DNA of 37,367 nt, from the NCBI GenBank assembly GCA_021629085.1, contig JAJXRJ010000021.1, positions 1 to 37,367 of the forward strand, given 5' to 3'. The notes below the pieces were generated by a model. The model did not search any database, had not been told where the DNA came from, and saw only the letters and a program-made list of their open reading frames with translations. Shown here one piece after another: positions 25,052 to 33,887 of this stretch. The DNA is from Oscillospiraceae bacterium. GTDB lineage: Bacteria > Bacillota > Clostridia > UMGS1810. The position numbers were made by a program, and so were the translations under genes. Position 1 is the stretch's first letter. The number at the start of each line of letters is the position of its first letter.

Positions 25052-25080
25052 TTGACAGAACACAGATAAAATAATACAAT
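25052..25080 (+). promoter_or_regulatory. Consensus sigma-A promoter of pyrG
   Basis: TTGACA at 25052-25057, a 17-base spacer, TACAAT at 25075-25080. The transcript start region (about 25087) lacks the GGGC start used for CTP-dependent attenuation in Bacillus pyrG, and no terminator precedes the gene. Confidence 0.9.
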
Positions 25081-25132
25081 ATAAAAGATATTGGACTTAC
25101 GTGCCAACATTCATTTTTCAGGGGGGAAGGAA

Positions 25133-26731
25133 ATGGCGGTTAAATATATTTTCGTGACCGGCGGCGTTGTATCCGGCCTCGGGAAGGGTATCACGGCGGC
25201 ATCGCTGGGCCGGCTTTTAAAAGCGCGCGGCTTAAGCGTTACCATCCAGAAGTTTGACCCGTATATCAACGTGGACCCAGGGACCATGAGCCCGTACCAG
25301 CACGGCGAGGTATTTGTGACGGACGACGGCGCGGAAACCGACCTGGACTTGGGCCATTATGAACGGTTCGTCAATGTCAACTTGAATGTAGACAGCAACA
25401 TCACCACCGGTAAAATTTACTGGTCGGTCATTTCAAAGGAACGCCGCGGCGACTTTTTGGGCGGAACCGTGCAGGTCATCCCCCATATTACCAACGAAAT
25501 TAAAGATAAAATTTATAAAGTGGGAAAAACGTCCAACACGGACGTGGTCATCACGGAAATTGGCGGCACAGTGGGCGATATTGAGAGCCTGCCCTATTTA
25601 GAAGCCATCCGGCAGGTTGCAGTGGAGGTGGGCAAGGAAAACTGCCTTTACATACACCTCACGCTGGTGCCCTATATTTCCCAGTCCGGCGAGCAAAAGT
25701 CAAAGCCCACACAGCATAGCGTAAAAGAGCTTTTGGGCTTAGGGATACAGCCTGATATCATCGTGTGCCGGACAGAAATTGGGTTAAATGAAGATTTTAA
25801 GGCGAAAATTGGCCTGTTTTGCAATATCAAACCTGAAGCGGTCATTGAAAACCGCGATGCATCCGTCATTTATGAAGTGCCTCTCATGCTGGAAGAAGCA
25901 GGGTTTGCGCGCGTTGCGTGCGACCGGTTGAAGCTTTCCTGCGGCGAACCGGACCTTTCCGAGTGGAAGGCCATGGTGGAAAAGGTAAAAAACCTGAAAG
26001 ACACCATCACCATTGCGCTGGTGGGCAAATATGTCGCCATGCACGATGCATATATCAGCGTTGCAGAGGCGCTGCGGCACGGCGGGTTTGCCAATGACGT
26101 CAATGTGGACATCCTGTGGGTGGATTCCGAAAGCGTCACGCCGGAAAATGTAGAAGATGCCCTTTCAGGGGCAGACGGCATTCTGGTCCCGGGCGGTTTC
26201 GGCGACCGGGGGATTGAGGGGAAAATCGCCGCGGTCAAATATGCACGCGAGAACGACATCCCCTATTTTGGAATTTGCCTGGGCATGCAGCTGGCTGTGG
26301 TGGAATATGCGAGAAACGTTTTGGGATATCAAGACGCCCACAGCACTGAGCTCAACCCCAAAACCACGCACCCGGTGATTGACATCATGGACGAGCAAAA
26401 AGGCGTGGAGGACAAAGGCGGCACCATGCGGCTGGGGCTCTATCCCTGCAAGCTGCGCGAGGGTGGCAAATGCCGCACGCTTTACGGCGAAGGGCTTATT
26501 TATGAACGCCACCGCCACCGCTATGAATTTTCCAATCAGTTCCGCGACGACTTCCAAAAGAGCGGCGCGTTTATCTCCGGTATTTCGCCGGATGAAAAAC
26601 TGGTGGAAATTATCGAACTGCCGAAGCAGAAGTGGTTTGTGGGTGTGCAGTTCCACCCCGAGTTTAAGTCGCGGCCCGACAAGCCGCACCCGCTGTTTAC
26701 AAGCTTTATCAAAGCTGCCGCGGGCAAATAA
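25133..26731 (+). CDS. pyrG: CTP synthase
   Basis: PyrG aminates UTP to CTP using glutamine and ATP. The 532 residues have the N-terminal synthetase domain (KYIFVTGGVVSGLGKGITAA, with QKFDPYINVDPGTMSPYQHG) and the C-terminal class I glutamine amidotransferase domain. The nucleophile Cys is in YFGICLGMQLAV (about residue 379) and the His/Glu pair in VQFHPEFKSRP near the C terminus. It has a strong GGGGGGAAGGAAATG start context. It stands alone between tgt and the SLH gene. Length and motifs are complete. Confidence 0.97.
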   Translation: MAVKYIFVTGGVVSGLGKGITAASLGRLLKARGLSVTIQKFDPYINVDPGTMSPYQHGEVFVTDDGAETDLDLGHYERFVNVNLNVDSNITTGKIYWSVISKERRGDFLGGTVQVIPHITNEIKDKIYKVGKTSNTDVVITEIGGTVGDIESLPYLEAIRQVAVEVGKENCLYIHLTLVPYISQSGEQKSKPTQHSVKELLGLGIQPDIIVCRTEIGLNEDFKAKIGLFCNIKPEAVIENRDASVIYEVPLMLEEAGFARVACDRLKLSCGEPDLSEWKAMVEKVKNLKDTITIALVGKYVAMHDAYISVAEALRHGGFANDVNVDILWVDSESVTPENVEDALSGADGILVPGGFGDRGIEGKIAAVKYARENDIPYFGICLGMQLAVVEYARNVLGYQDAHSTELNPKTTHPVIDIMDEQKGVEDKGGTMRLGLYPCKLREGGKCRTLYGEGLIYERHRHRYEFSNQFRDDFQKSGAFISGISPDEKLVEIIELPKQKWFVGVQFHPEFKSRPDKPHPLFTSFIKAAAGK

Positions 26732-26814
26732 CGGCGGGGACTGATACCGGTTATAGCAAAGATGTATGGAATATTTCTGTATCTTTACATTTTTGTTACA
26801 ACAATAAATTGTTC

Positions 26815-26843
26815 TTGACGCTCATTTACGGGGATGCTATAAT
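26815..26843 (+). promoter_or_regulatory. Very strong extended -10 promoter of the SLH gene
   Basis: TTGACG at 26815-26820, 17 bases, TATAAT at 26838-26843, preceded by TGC (extended -10). Together with the long structured leader it suggests an abundant transcript. Confidence 0.9.
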
Positions 26844-26889
26844 GAACTCAAGATCAGGCTACGTGTCTGAAATCGTGGTTAGGCTGTCA

Positions 26890-26937
26890 TTGAAAGAGAG
26901 CGGCTTAATCACAACAGATTAAGTTTTTCTCTTTCAA
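26890..26937 (+). other. Two-part stem-loop in the 5' leader of the SLH gene
   Basis: An outer 9-bp stem TTGAAAGAG/CTCTTTCAA (26890-26898 with 26929-26937) encloses an inner 7-bp stem CTTAATC/GATTAAG (26904-26910 with 26917-26923, loop ACAACA) followed by TTTTT. The inner part looks like a weak terminator or attenuator; the whole could also stabilise the roughly 118-base leader. The 236-base gap before the gene contains nothing else I recognise. Confidence 0.6.
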
Positions 26938-26967
26938 AAACATTTTATAAGGGAGGATTTGAGAATC

Positions 26968-29900
26968 ATGAAAAATCTCAAAAAGGTTCTGGCTCTCGTA
27001 GTGGTATTTTCAATGATGCTCGGCACAGTTGCTTTTGCTAGCAGCTTCCCCGATGTCGCTGATGATGCTTCCTACAAGAACGCAATTGAAACATTGGCCG
27101 CCTTGAATTTCTTCGTGGGCGACGAAAATGGCAATTTCAATCCTGACTCGACAATCACCAGAGCAGAATTTGCTACGATTGTTTGCAGACTGTTAGGCAT
27201 TGAAAATGCGGCAGCTGGCACTGCAGACTTTGCAGACGTTCCGGCTGATCACTGGGCTTCCGGTTACATAAGCATGGCTGCACAGTACGGCGTTATCGTC
27301 GGATATGGTGACGGCAACTTTGGTCCGGAAGATCCGGTAAAATATGAAGAAGCTGTTAAAATGCTGGTTTGCGCTTTAGGCTATCAGCCCATGGCTGACA
27401 CCAAAGGCGGCTATCCCACCGGCTACCTGGTAACCGCTTCGCAGATTGGTCTGCTTTCGGCTACCAATGGCACGCAGGGCACGGGCGCTCCCAGATCTCT
27501 GGTAGCTCAGCTCACCTACAACGCTCTGGACATCCCGATGATGGAACAGCAGGGCTTCGGCACCGAAGTACAATACGTTGTTATGAAACGTGTTGATGCT
27601 GACGGCCAGGACAAAGTTACACTGCTGACCAAACTTGGCATCTACAAATTAGGCGGTATCATTACTGCAAACTCTAAAGTTGCTTACTCTGGCACCAGCC
27701 CGGTTGACGTCGGCTTTGTGCAGATTGACTGGGACGATCACTATGACAGCCCTGTCAAAGAGTGGATCGACAGAGAAGATGCAGATGACAGCAGACGCAG
27801 ACTTACATTGGATGTTAACGGCACCGATGCAGAAGATATGATCGGCCTGCGCGTTATCACCTATGTCAGCGAATATGCTTCCAGAAAGTATCAGATTGAA
27901 GCAATCGAAGTTGACCAGGGCCTGGTTGAAACCTTAAGCGTCGATGCAAGAGACCTGGACGACAGCGCATTGGACTTCATGGCTACAAGTCCTACTTTCA
28001 AATATTACAAAGACGGCGCTACCCGTTCCACCACAGTGGATCTTGCACCTGATTACACCGTCGTTTGGAACAACGAAGTGTTGAAGACAGATGTTTCCGA
28101 CACCTTCACCGGATTGAATTCCAACTTGGTTGCAGATCTTGAACTGATTGACTGGGATAATGATGGTTACTTCGATGTACTGAAAGTCATTGAATATGCA
28201 CACTACGTTGTTGATTCGGTAAACACCGAAACTGGCGTTGTCACCACTTACAATGGCAGAAAAGTTGACCTCGGCTATGAAGATGATGAAGCAGTTGTTT
28301 CCATCAAAGACGTAAACGGCAATGTGATGGATGCTGCTGACATTGAGAACATGGATGTTCTTGCAATTGTGGTTAGCCCGAAAAGTGCAAACCTCAATTC
28401 AGGCGCTTATGACTCCTTGGAAATCACCGTCTTAAAAGACAGCGTGGTAAATGGTACTGTAACTGAGTACGACAATACCGATAACGAGGTTGTTGTTGGC
28501 ATTGACGGCACAGACTATGAAGTGGCTGATGAAAAAGATGCGCTTGACATTGAGAAAATCGACCTGTCCGCATCTGGTGACTTCTTCATTGGCATCAATG
28601 GCAAAATCATTGGCTACATGGGAACCCGTGCAACAAACAAAAACTACGGTGTAATCATGTACGCTTATGAAGATGCAAATCCTGCCCGTCCTGGAACCAT
28701 GCAGATCTTAAACAAAGACGGCGTGTTCAAAACCTATGAACTGGCAGATGCTGTTCGGTTTATCAACCCGAATGACGGCAAGTATCAGAGAGAAACCGTG
28801 AAAAACATGGCAAGCGACGCTTTGGTTAAATCAATGGAAGACACCTACTGGAATGGTATTTTCGGTGATGTCGATAGTAAAGGTAATGTCAGCAATAAAA
28901 AAGTCGTTAAAACGGCTTTGGCTGCAGCATTCCCTGAAATCACTGCAGATACTGGAACTGAAGCAGAAATCCTTGCAAAACGTGCAATTAAATTTAAAAC
29001 CAACGAAGAAGATCAGATCACAGAGATCATTCCGGCTGCTTTAGGTGCATCTTCTGATGACCTTGATATGTCCCTCACAGATGAAACAGATTCCATCTAC
29101 AGAGCAAACGGTCAGAGGTTGGGAAGCAAGCTGATTGCGGACGATGCAGTTATTTTTGACATTGATATGGAATTTCCGGAAGATTCCAAAGTTTCGGATG
29201 TTGGATTCTTTGTAGATGACAGCACCTACTCTGCACTGCTTCTGGACAAAGACAGTGATGGATACTTCGGCGGCGCAGTTGTTTACGATGCAGATACGGT
29301 TTATGAAGACGCTACGCCTTTGGCAATCGTTCTTTCTAAGACCACTGCAACTGACGAATATGACAACGAGGCTGTGAAAGTAACGGTAATGGTTGCTGGC
29401 GAAGAGAAAGAACTGCTCTTCACCGAAAACTCCAGAGGAAAAATCAGCCATGACGGCGAAGATGGATTAGCTGCACAAGACTTTGGTCTGGGCACCATCC
29501 TGATGTACTCTGCAAGTGCTTCCAATGAAGTCATCAACTACACCGTTGTTGGTAACACGAGTGTTAGCAGCAGTGCGAAGAACTTCACATTTGATTCTAC
29601 CTTCAAGACAAATGCAGTTAAAGCAGGCTCTGATATTACAATTGATGTAGAAGATGGCGATGCATTCTACTATGGCTATATCATTAGCAACACCCGGAAC
29701 CGCAGAGCACCGCACATCGTTGTCACCGATCAGGTTTCGACCATGACAACTGGCTTTGAAGATTTCACCTTCACCGTTGATTCAAGTGCAAACCAGTACA
29801 CCTTCTCTGGCACAAGCAGAAATCCGAGCATCGGCGTTGGCAGCTATACAGATGGTATGGTAGACAACATTCCGGAATTTGACGAAAACGGCGAATTGCT

Positions 29901-30240
29901 TGACGGCGAGAAAGTTTACTACGTGCTGGTTAGAACCTTCGAGGATTCCGTTGTCGACATCATCTCCTTCGAGGACAATGGTCACGACCTTGCTCCGGCA
30001 TACGATCCTGACAAAGGGACCACAGGCGGGCAGACCCCTGGTACGGGTGAAGACGAAACAGGTACAGATACTCAGAATCCTGGCACAGGCGAGGATGAAG
30101 GCACTGAAACCACCACTCCTGGTGGCACGGATGATAGCGGAAACGATGACACCACGGGTACTGACAACACCGAAAATAACGGAGAAGACATTGTTATTTC
30201 CGACGATGAACTCGTTTTCGACCCCAATGTAGAGCTCTAA
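26968..30240 (+). CDS. Large S-layer-homology-domain surface protein
   Basis: A 1090-residue exported protein, probably a major S-layer or cell-surface component. A signal peptide spans about 1-25 (core VLALVVVFSMMLGTVAFA). Two clear SLH repeats follow (about 29-80, SFPDVADDASYKNAI...; about 90-141, FADVPADHWASGYIS with YGDGNFGPEDPV), and a degenerate third at about 150-195. SLH domains bind pyruvylated wall polysaccharide. Residues about 200-1010 are an acidic beta-rich region unlike anything I can name. The tail (about 1015-1075) is low-complexity Thr/Gly/Asp/Pro, and the last residues end DPNVEL. Ala and Val codons are often GCT, GCA and GTT where neighbours use GCG, GCC and GTG, which suggests either high expression or separate origin. 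Confidence 0.88.
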   Translation: MKNLKKVLALVVVFSMMLGTVAFASSFPDVADDASYKNAIETLAALNFFVGDENGNFNPDSTITRAEFATIVCRLLGIENAAAGTADFADVPADHWASGYISMAAQYGVIVGYGDGNFGPEDPVKYEEAVKMLVCALGYQPMADTKGGYPTGYLVTASQIGLLSATNGTQGTGAPRSLVAQLTYNALDIPMMEQQGFGTEVQYVVMKRVDADGQDKVTLLTKLGIYKLGGIITANSKVAYSGTSPVDVGFVQIDWDDHYDSPVKEWIDREDADDSRRRLTLDVNGTDAEDMIGLRVITYVSEYASRKYQIEAIEVDQGLVETLSVDARDLDDSALDFMATSPTFKYYKDGATRSTTVDLAPDYTVVWNNEVLKTDVSDTFTGLNSNLVADLELIDWDNDGYFDVLKVIEYAHYVVDSVNTETGVVTTYNGRKVDLGYEDDEAVVSIKDVNGNVMDAADIENMDVLAIVVSPKSANLNSGAYDSLEITVLKDSVVNGTVTEYDNTDNEVVVGIDGTDYEVADEKDALDIEKIDLSASGDFFIGINGKIIGYMGTRATNKNYGVIMYAYEDANPARPGTMQILNKDGVFKTYELADAVRFINPNDGKYQRETVKNMASDALVKSMEDTYWNGIFGDVDSKGNVSNKKVVKTALAAAFPEITADTGTEAEILAKRAIKFKTNEEDQITEIIPAALGASSDDLDMSLTDETDSIYRANGQRLGSKLIADDAVIFDIDMEFPEDSKVSDVGFFVDDSTYSALLLDKDSDGYFGGAVVYDADTVYEDATPLAIVLSKTTATDEYDNEAVKVTVMVAGEEKELLFTENSRGKISHDGEDGLAAQDFGLGTILMYSASASNEVINYTVVGNTSVSSSAKNFTFDSTFKTNAVKAGSDITIDVEDGDAFYYGYIISNTRNRRAPHIVVTDQVSTMTTGFEDFTFTVDSSANQYTFSGTSRNPSIGVGSYTDGMVDNIPEFDENGELLDGEKVYYVLVRTFEDSVVDIISFEDNGHDLAPAYDPDKGTTGGQTPGTGEDETGTDTQNPGTGEDEGTETTTPGGTDDSGNDDTTGTDNTENNGEDIVISDDELVFDPNVEL

Positions 30241-30275
30241 TCTACAACGGGCGTTCATCTTAAGCATTCACAAGC

Positions 30276-30312
30276 AACACCCCGAAATGAGCAATCATTT
30301 CGGGGTGTTTTT
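30276..30312 (+). terminator. Rho-independent terminator after the SLH gene
   Basis: A perfect 15-bp stem (30276-30290 with 30295-30309, GCAA tetraloop) with a TTTTT run, 36 bases beyond the stop. The GNRA-type loop makes it very stable. Confidence 0.92.
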
Positions 30313-30359
30313 ATAAAATGCTGTTTGAAAAAAGGGATTGTTATCTTTTAAAAAAGTCG

Positions 30360-30401
30360 AAAAAAAGCAAGGCTCTCTCTAAAAGATTGCCTTGCTTTTT
30401 T
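30360..30401 (-). terminator. Bidirectional terminator after dtd
   Basis: GCAAGGC (30367-30373) pairs with GCCTTGC (30389-30395), flanked by A-runs and T-runs on both sides (seven A at 30360-30366; TTTTTT at 30396-30401). It ends the minus-strand dtd transcript 40 bases past its stop. Confidence 0.8.
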
Positions 30402-30439
30402 GATTTTATCTAGAAGGGAAACAATAAAGAGAAAACCGA

Positions 30440-30877
30440 TTAGGATTCAAGGTAAATGGTAAAAGGCCCGTCGTTTTCAAGCGCCACCTGCATGTGGGCG
30501 CCAAATACGCCATGTTCTGTGCGGGAAAACCGTGCCTTGCAAAGATAGAGAAAATATTCGTAAAGCTCGTTTGCCATCTCCGGTGGCGCCGCATCCACAA
30601 AGCTGGGACGGGTGCCTTTTTTGCAGTCTGCATACAACGTAAACTGTGAAATAACCAAAACCCCGCCTTGGATGTCCGCAATGGAGCGGTTTGTTTTCCC
30701 TTCGTCATCTGCAAACAATCGCAATTTTTGGATTTTATCCGCCAGTTTTTCAGCGTTTTCTTTGGTATCCGTTTGCCCAACACCCAAGAAAATCACATAT
30801 CCCTGTGCAATCTGCCCGGTCACCGCGCCATTGACAGTCACTTTTGCCTGGCTGACGCGCTGTAAAATTGCCCGCAT
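30440..30877 (-). CDS. dtd: D-aminoacyl-tRNA deacylase
   Basis: Dtd hydrolyses D-aminoacyl-tRNAs, and glycine mischarged on tRNA-Ala, protecting translation. The 145 residues match the family. MRAILQRVSQAKVTVNG opens the protein, LVISQFTLYADCKKGTRPSF is the SQxT catalytic block (Thr nucleophile region), and the Gly-cisPro-type tail appears as GVFGAHMQVALENDGPFT. I chose ATG 30877 because AAAGGGG lies at 9 bases; upstream in-frame Mets sit on or before it. It is the last gene of the aldo/keto reductase-ABC-dtd unit, 26 bases after the ABC gene. Confidence 0.95.
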   Translation of the reverse strand: MRAILQRVSQAKVTVNGAVTGQIAQGYVIFLGVGQTDTKENAEKLADKIQKLRLFADDEGKTNRSIADIQGGVLVISQFTLYADCKKGTRPSFVDAAPPEMANELYEYFLYLCKARFSRTEHGVFGAHMQVALENDGPFTIYLES

Positions 30878-30903
30878 TGCGTGCATCCCCTTTCCTTGTC
30901 CGC

Positions 30904-32634
30904 TCAATTGGTTTGAAACTGCATTTCACATAAATGCCGGTATAGCCCGTCTTTGGCAATGAGCTCTTCATGTGTGCCAATTTCACAAATGCGCCCCTGG
31001 TCGAGCACCGCAATTTTATCGGCATTGCGCACCGTGGAAAGCCGGTGTGCAATCATGATGGTGGTCCGGTTTTGGATCACCTTGTCAATGGCCTGCTGTA
31101 TCAGCCGTTCTGTTGCCGTGTCCACCGATGCGGTTGCTTCGTCCAAAATCAGTACCGGCGAGTTGCGCAGAACTGCCCGTGCAATGGAAAGCCGCTGTTT
31201 TTGCCCGCCGGAGAGCCGAACGCCGCGCTCCCCAATCAGTGTGTCGTATCCGTTTTCCATTTCGCGGATGAACCCGTCCGCATTGGCCACCTTGGCTGCC
31301 GCAACAATTTCATCAAACGTGGCTGCCTCTTTGCCATATGCAATGTTTTCCGCTACCGTACCGTTAAATAAAAACACGTCCTGCAGCACAATGCTGATAT
31401 TTTGCCGCAGGGATTCCAGCGTGATGTTCCGGATATCGGTTCCATCCAATAAAACCGCGCCGGACTGTGGGTCGTAAAACCGCGCCACAAGGCTGATGAA
31501 GGTGGTTTTCCCCACACCGGTTGGCCCCACCAGTGCGAGCGTTTCACCTGGCAAGAGGGTGACCGACACATGGTTTAGCACAGCTGCGCCGGGATGATAG
31601 GAAAAGCAGACATCCGAAAACTCAATTTTGCCCTTTGCCACGCCAATGGATATGGCATCGGGCGCATCGGATACCTGTGATTTTGCGTCCAACAGCTCAA
31701 AGGTTCGCTCTGCAGCCGCAAGTGCATTTTGCATGTCTTCGTTGAGCCGGCCAAGCGTGCTGACCGGTTGATAGAGCTTGCTCAAATATAGGATGAATGC
31801 CACAATATCGGCCGCAAGCGCCGCGCCTTGAAACGCCAGATACCCGCCCACGCCAATAACCAAAACCGTGCCAAGATTGTTGATAAATTCAATAAAAGGA
31901 TGATATACCGCACCCCTGGAAAGCGCGCGCATGTTGTAGTTGCAGTGTGCCTGTGAATAGGCGTCAACCCGCTCTTTTTCGCGTGTTTGCTGGTTAAACA
32001 GCTGGATTTCCTTCATCCCTGAAATGTCATCCTGCAAAACAGCGCTCAGCTCCGCCATTTTTTGATGGGTCTGCTTAAAAATCGGCCGTACGCGGGTGGC
32101 GTAATACCAAACGGCAACGGCGATAATGGGCATAAGCGCAAGAGAAAACAGGCCAAGCGTGGGGTTGATGGCCAGCAAAATGACCGCTACGCTTACAAAC
32201 AGCAGCACGTTGACCACCAAATCGGGCAGCGCGTGCGCAATTAGAACCTCCAGCGCCGCGGTGTCGTTGGTAACCCGGCTCATAAGCTGCCCGGTCTGCT
32301 TGTCGTGGTAAAACTGCATGGATAGCTGCTCCAGCTTTGCAAACAGCTTGGAACGTAGATCGGCAATGAAATGCCAGGCAGCATAGTGCATAAAATAACT
32401 GCGCAAAAATTGGAAAACGGCTTGGGCCGCGTACACTGCCAGTAAGATGATGGCAAAGCGGATGGACAGCGCGGCAAGGTTGGGGTTTTGTTCGCCAATG
32501 AGGGTGAGGATTTCCCGCACAGCCTGCGGTGTGTAGAGCTGTGCGGCGGTGGTGCCCAAAAGCCCAATGGTGCCGATGCACAAGTAGACCCAGTATTTTT
32601 TTGCGAGCCTGAGTAATCGAAAAATGGTGTTCAT
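30904..32634 (-). CDS. ABC exporter half-transporter (permease fused to ATPase)
   Basis: A 576-residue half-transporter of the MsbA/multidrug exporter type, expected to work as a homodimer or with a partner. The N-terminal 300 residues hold six membrane segments with QLMSRVTNDT in the coupling region. The C-terminal ATPase has Walker A GPTGVGKTTF (about residue 372), signature LSGGQKQR, Walker B VLILDEATASVD and the H-loop IAHRLST. Only one half-transporter gene is present, so a homodimer is likelier. It starts 15 bases after the aldo/keto reductase stop with GGGAGG at the start. The substrate (drug, lipid or peptide) cannot be inferred. Confidence 0.93.
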   Translation of the reverse strand: MNTIFRLLRLAKKYWVYLCIGTIGLLGTTAAQLYTPQAVREILTLIGEQNPNLAALSIRFAIILLAVYAAQAVFQFLRSYFMHYAAWHFIADLRSKLFAKLEQLSMQFYHDKQTGQLMSRVTNDTAALEVLIAHALPDLVVNVLLFVSVAVILLAINPTLGLFSLALMPIIAVAVWYYATRVRPIFKQTHQKMAELSAVLQDDISGMKEIQLFNQQTREKERVDAYSQAHCNYNMRALSRGAVYHPFIEFINNLGTVLVIGVGGYLAFQGAALAADIVAFILYLSKLYQPVSTLGRLNEDMQNALAAAERTFELLDAKSQVSDAPDAISIGVAKGKIEFSDVCFSYHPGAAVLNHVSVTLLPGETLALVGPTGVGKTTFISLVARFYDPQSGAVLLDGTDIRNITLESLRQNISIVLQDVFLFNGTVAENIAYGKEAATFDEIVAAAKVANADGFIREMENGYDTLIGERGVRLSGGQKQRLSIARAVLRNSPVLILDEATASVDTATERLIQQAIDKVIQNRTTIMIAHRLSTVRNADKIAVLDQGRICEIGTHEELIAKDGLYRHLCEMQFQTN

Positions 32635-32649
32635 ACTGCCTCCCGCAAG

Positions 32650-33759
32650 CTAGCGTGTGAAAAATTTCGCAATCTGCGGCATCACTTGAGAGGATAAGAT
32701 GGCCTGCGGGCAGCGCGCTTCACATTTTTTGCAGGCTTTGCAGGCGTCTGCACGGACCGAAATGGCCTCGTATTGCTCCTGTACCTTGTCGCGATTGCCC
32801 AGCGCGGAGGCATTGTATGCCTCATAAATGGCCGGGATGTCCAGCCCAAAGGGGCAGGGCATGCAGTAGGCGCACTTTGTGCAGGGCACCAGCGCGGTGG
32901 TTTCATAAACTTTGCGCGCTTGGTCAAACACGGAAAGCATTTGGGCATCCAGCATGCCCACACGCGCTGCGTCCGCGTATGCAAGGTTTTGCTGCACCTG
33001 CTCCATGCTGCTCATCCCGCTTAAAATGATGCCCACTTCCGGCCGGTTCCACAAAAAGTCCAGCGCCCATTCCACCGGCGGCTTTTCGTCTGGGAACAGC
33101 GCTTGTACCCGGCTGGGCGGGCAGGCCAGCTTGCCGCCCCGCAAAGGCTCCATAATGATAACGCCCAGGCCCTTTTTTGCGGCGTATTCCATACCGGCCA
33201 TCTGTGCCTGGTTTTTCACATCCACGTAGTTCATTTGAATCTGGCAAAATTCCCAGCTGTCATAGCCATCCACAATGGTTAAAAATGCGTCCAGATTGTC
33301 GTGGAATGAAAAGCCAATGTGCCGGATGACGCCGGCGTCCTTGGCCTTTTGCATCTTATCAAGCAGGCCAAATTTTAACACCACGTTTTCCCAGTCGTTC
33401 CGGTTTACGGCATGCAGCAGGTAAAAATCAATCACGTCGGTGTCCAGCCGTTTGCGCTGGGTGTCCAAAAAGCGGTCAAAATCGTCCGCCGCCTTGATGG
33501 AGTAAATGGGCGATTTGGTGGCGAGCAGCGTTTTGTCGCGATAGCCGTTTTTGAGCGCTTTCCCCACAATTTCTTCACTTTTGCCGTCGTGATAAAAATA
33601 TGCAGTGTCCAGATAGTTTACGCCGTTGTCCATGGCATAGCGCATCATCCGCACGGCCTCGTCCACATCCACCGCGCCGTCTTTTCCCGGGAACCGCATA
33701 CAGCCAAAGCCGAGCACGGAAACGCGCTCACCGGTTTTTCCAAACTCTCTGTATTGCAC
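32650..33759 (-). CDS. Aldo/keto reductase with C-terminal 4Fe-4S domain
   Basis: A 369-residue oxidoreductase. The N-terminal TIM barrel of the aldo/keto reductase type has LGFGCMRFPG, the catalytic Asp-Tyr in YLDTAYFYHDGKSEEIVGKAL, and Lys in LLATKSP. A ferredoxin-like extension (about 295-360) has CTKCAYCMPCPFGLDIP and CKACKKCEARCPQ. This architecture is common in anaerobes. The Fe-S clusters suggest electron exchange with ferredoxin rather than only NAD(P)H. The GTG start at 33759 is nine bases after CAGGAG. First gene of a three-gene operon with its own promoter. Natural substrate unknown. Confidence 0.9.
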   Translation of the reverse strand: MQYREFGKTGERVSVLGFGCMRFPGKDGAVDVDEAVRMMRYAMDNGVNYLDTAYFYHDGKSEEIVGKALKNGYRDKTLLATKSPIYSIKAADDFDRFLDTQRKRLDTDVIDFYLLHAVNRNDWENVVLKFGLLDKMQKAKDAGVIRHIGFSFHDNLDAFLTIVDGYDSWEFCQIQMNYVDVKNQAQMAGMEYAAKKGLGVIIMEPLRGGKLACPPSRVQALFPDEKPPVEWALDFLWNRPEVGIILSGMSSMEQVQQNLAYADAARVGMLDAQMLSVFDQARKVYETTALVPCTKCAYCMPCPFGLDIPAIYEAYNASALGNRDKVQEQYEAISVRADACKACKKCEARCPQAILSSQVMPQIAKFFTR

Positions 33760-33794
33760 AAAGCCTCACTCCTGCTTCCATTAAAATCGTATCC

Positions 33795-33823
33795 ATTATA
33801 TAACAAAACCGCCAAAATTTCAA
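33795..33823 (-). promoter_or_regulatory. Sigma-A promoter of the aldo/keto reductase-ABC-dtd operon
   Basis: On the minus strand TTGAAA (complement of 33818-33823), a 17-base spacer, TATAAT (complement of 33795-33800), about 35 bases before the GTG start. Confidence 0.87.
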
Positions 33824-33835
33824 TACTGGCAACAG

Positions 33836-33876
33836 AAAAACCCGCCTCCGGCGAGTGAAGCAGGAAGCGGGTTTTT
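33836..33876 (-). terminator. Terminator after the FAD-oxidoreductase gene
   Basis: AAAAACCCGC (33836-33845) pairs with GCGGGTTTTT (33867-33876) around a 21-base loop that may itself pair partly. It ends in T on both strands. It is placed just after the minus-strand FAD-oxidoreductase stop and just before the next promoter. Confidence 0.8.
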
Positions 33877-33887
33877 AAAAAACCTAT

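Noticed and set aside
25081..25132. CTP-dependent attenuation leader of pyrG as in Bacillus
   Set aside because: No GGGC-type transcript start and no terminator hairpin between the promoter and pyrG.
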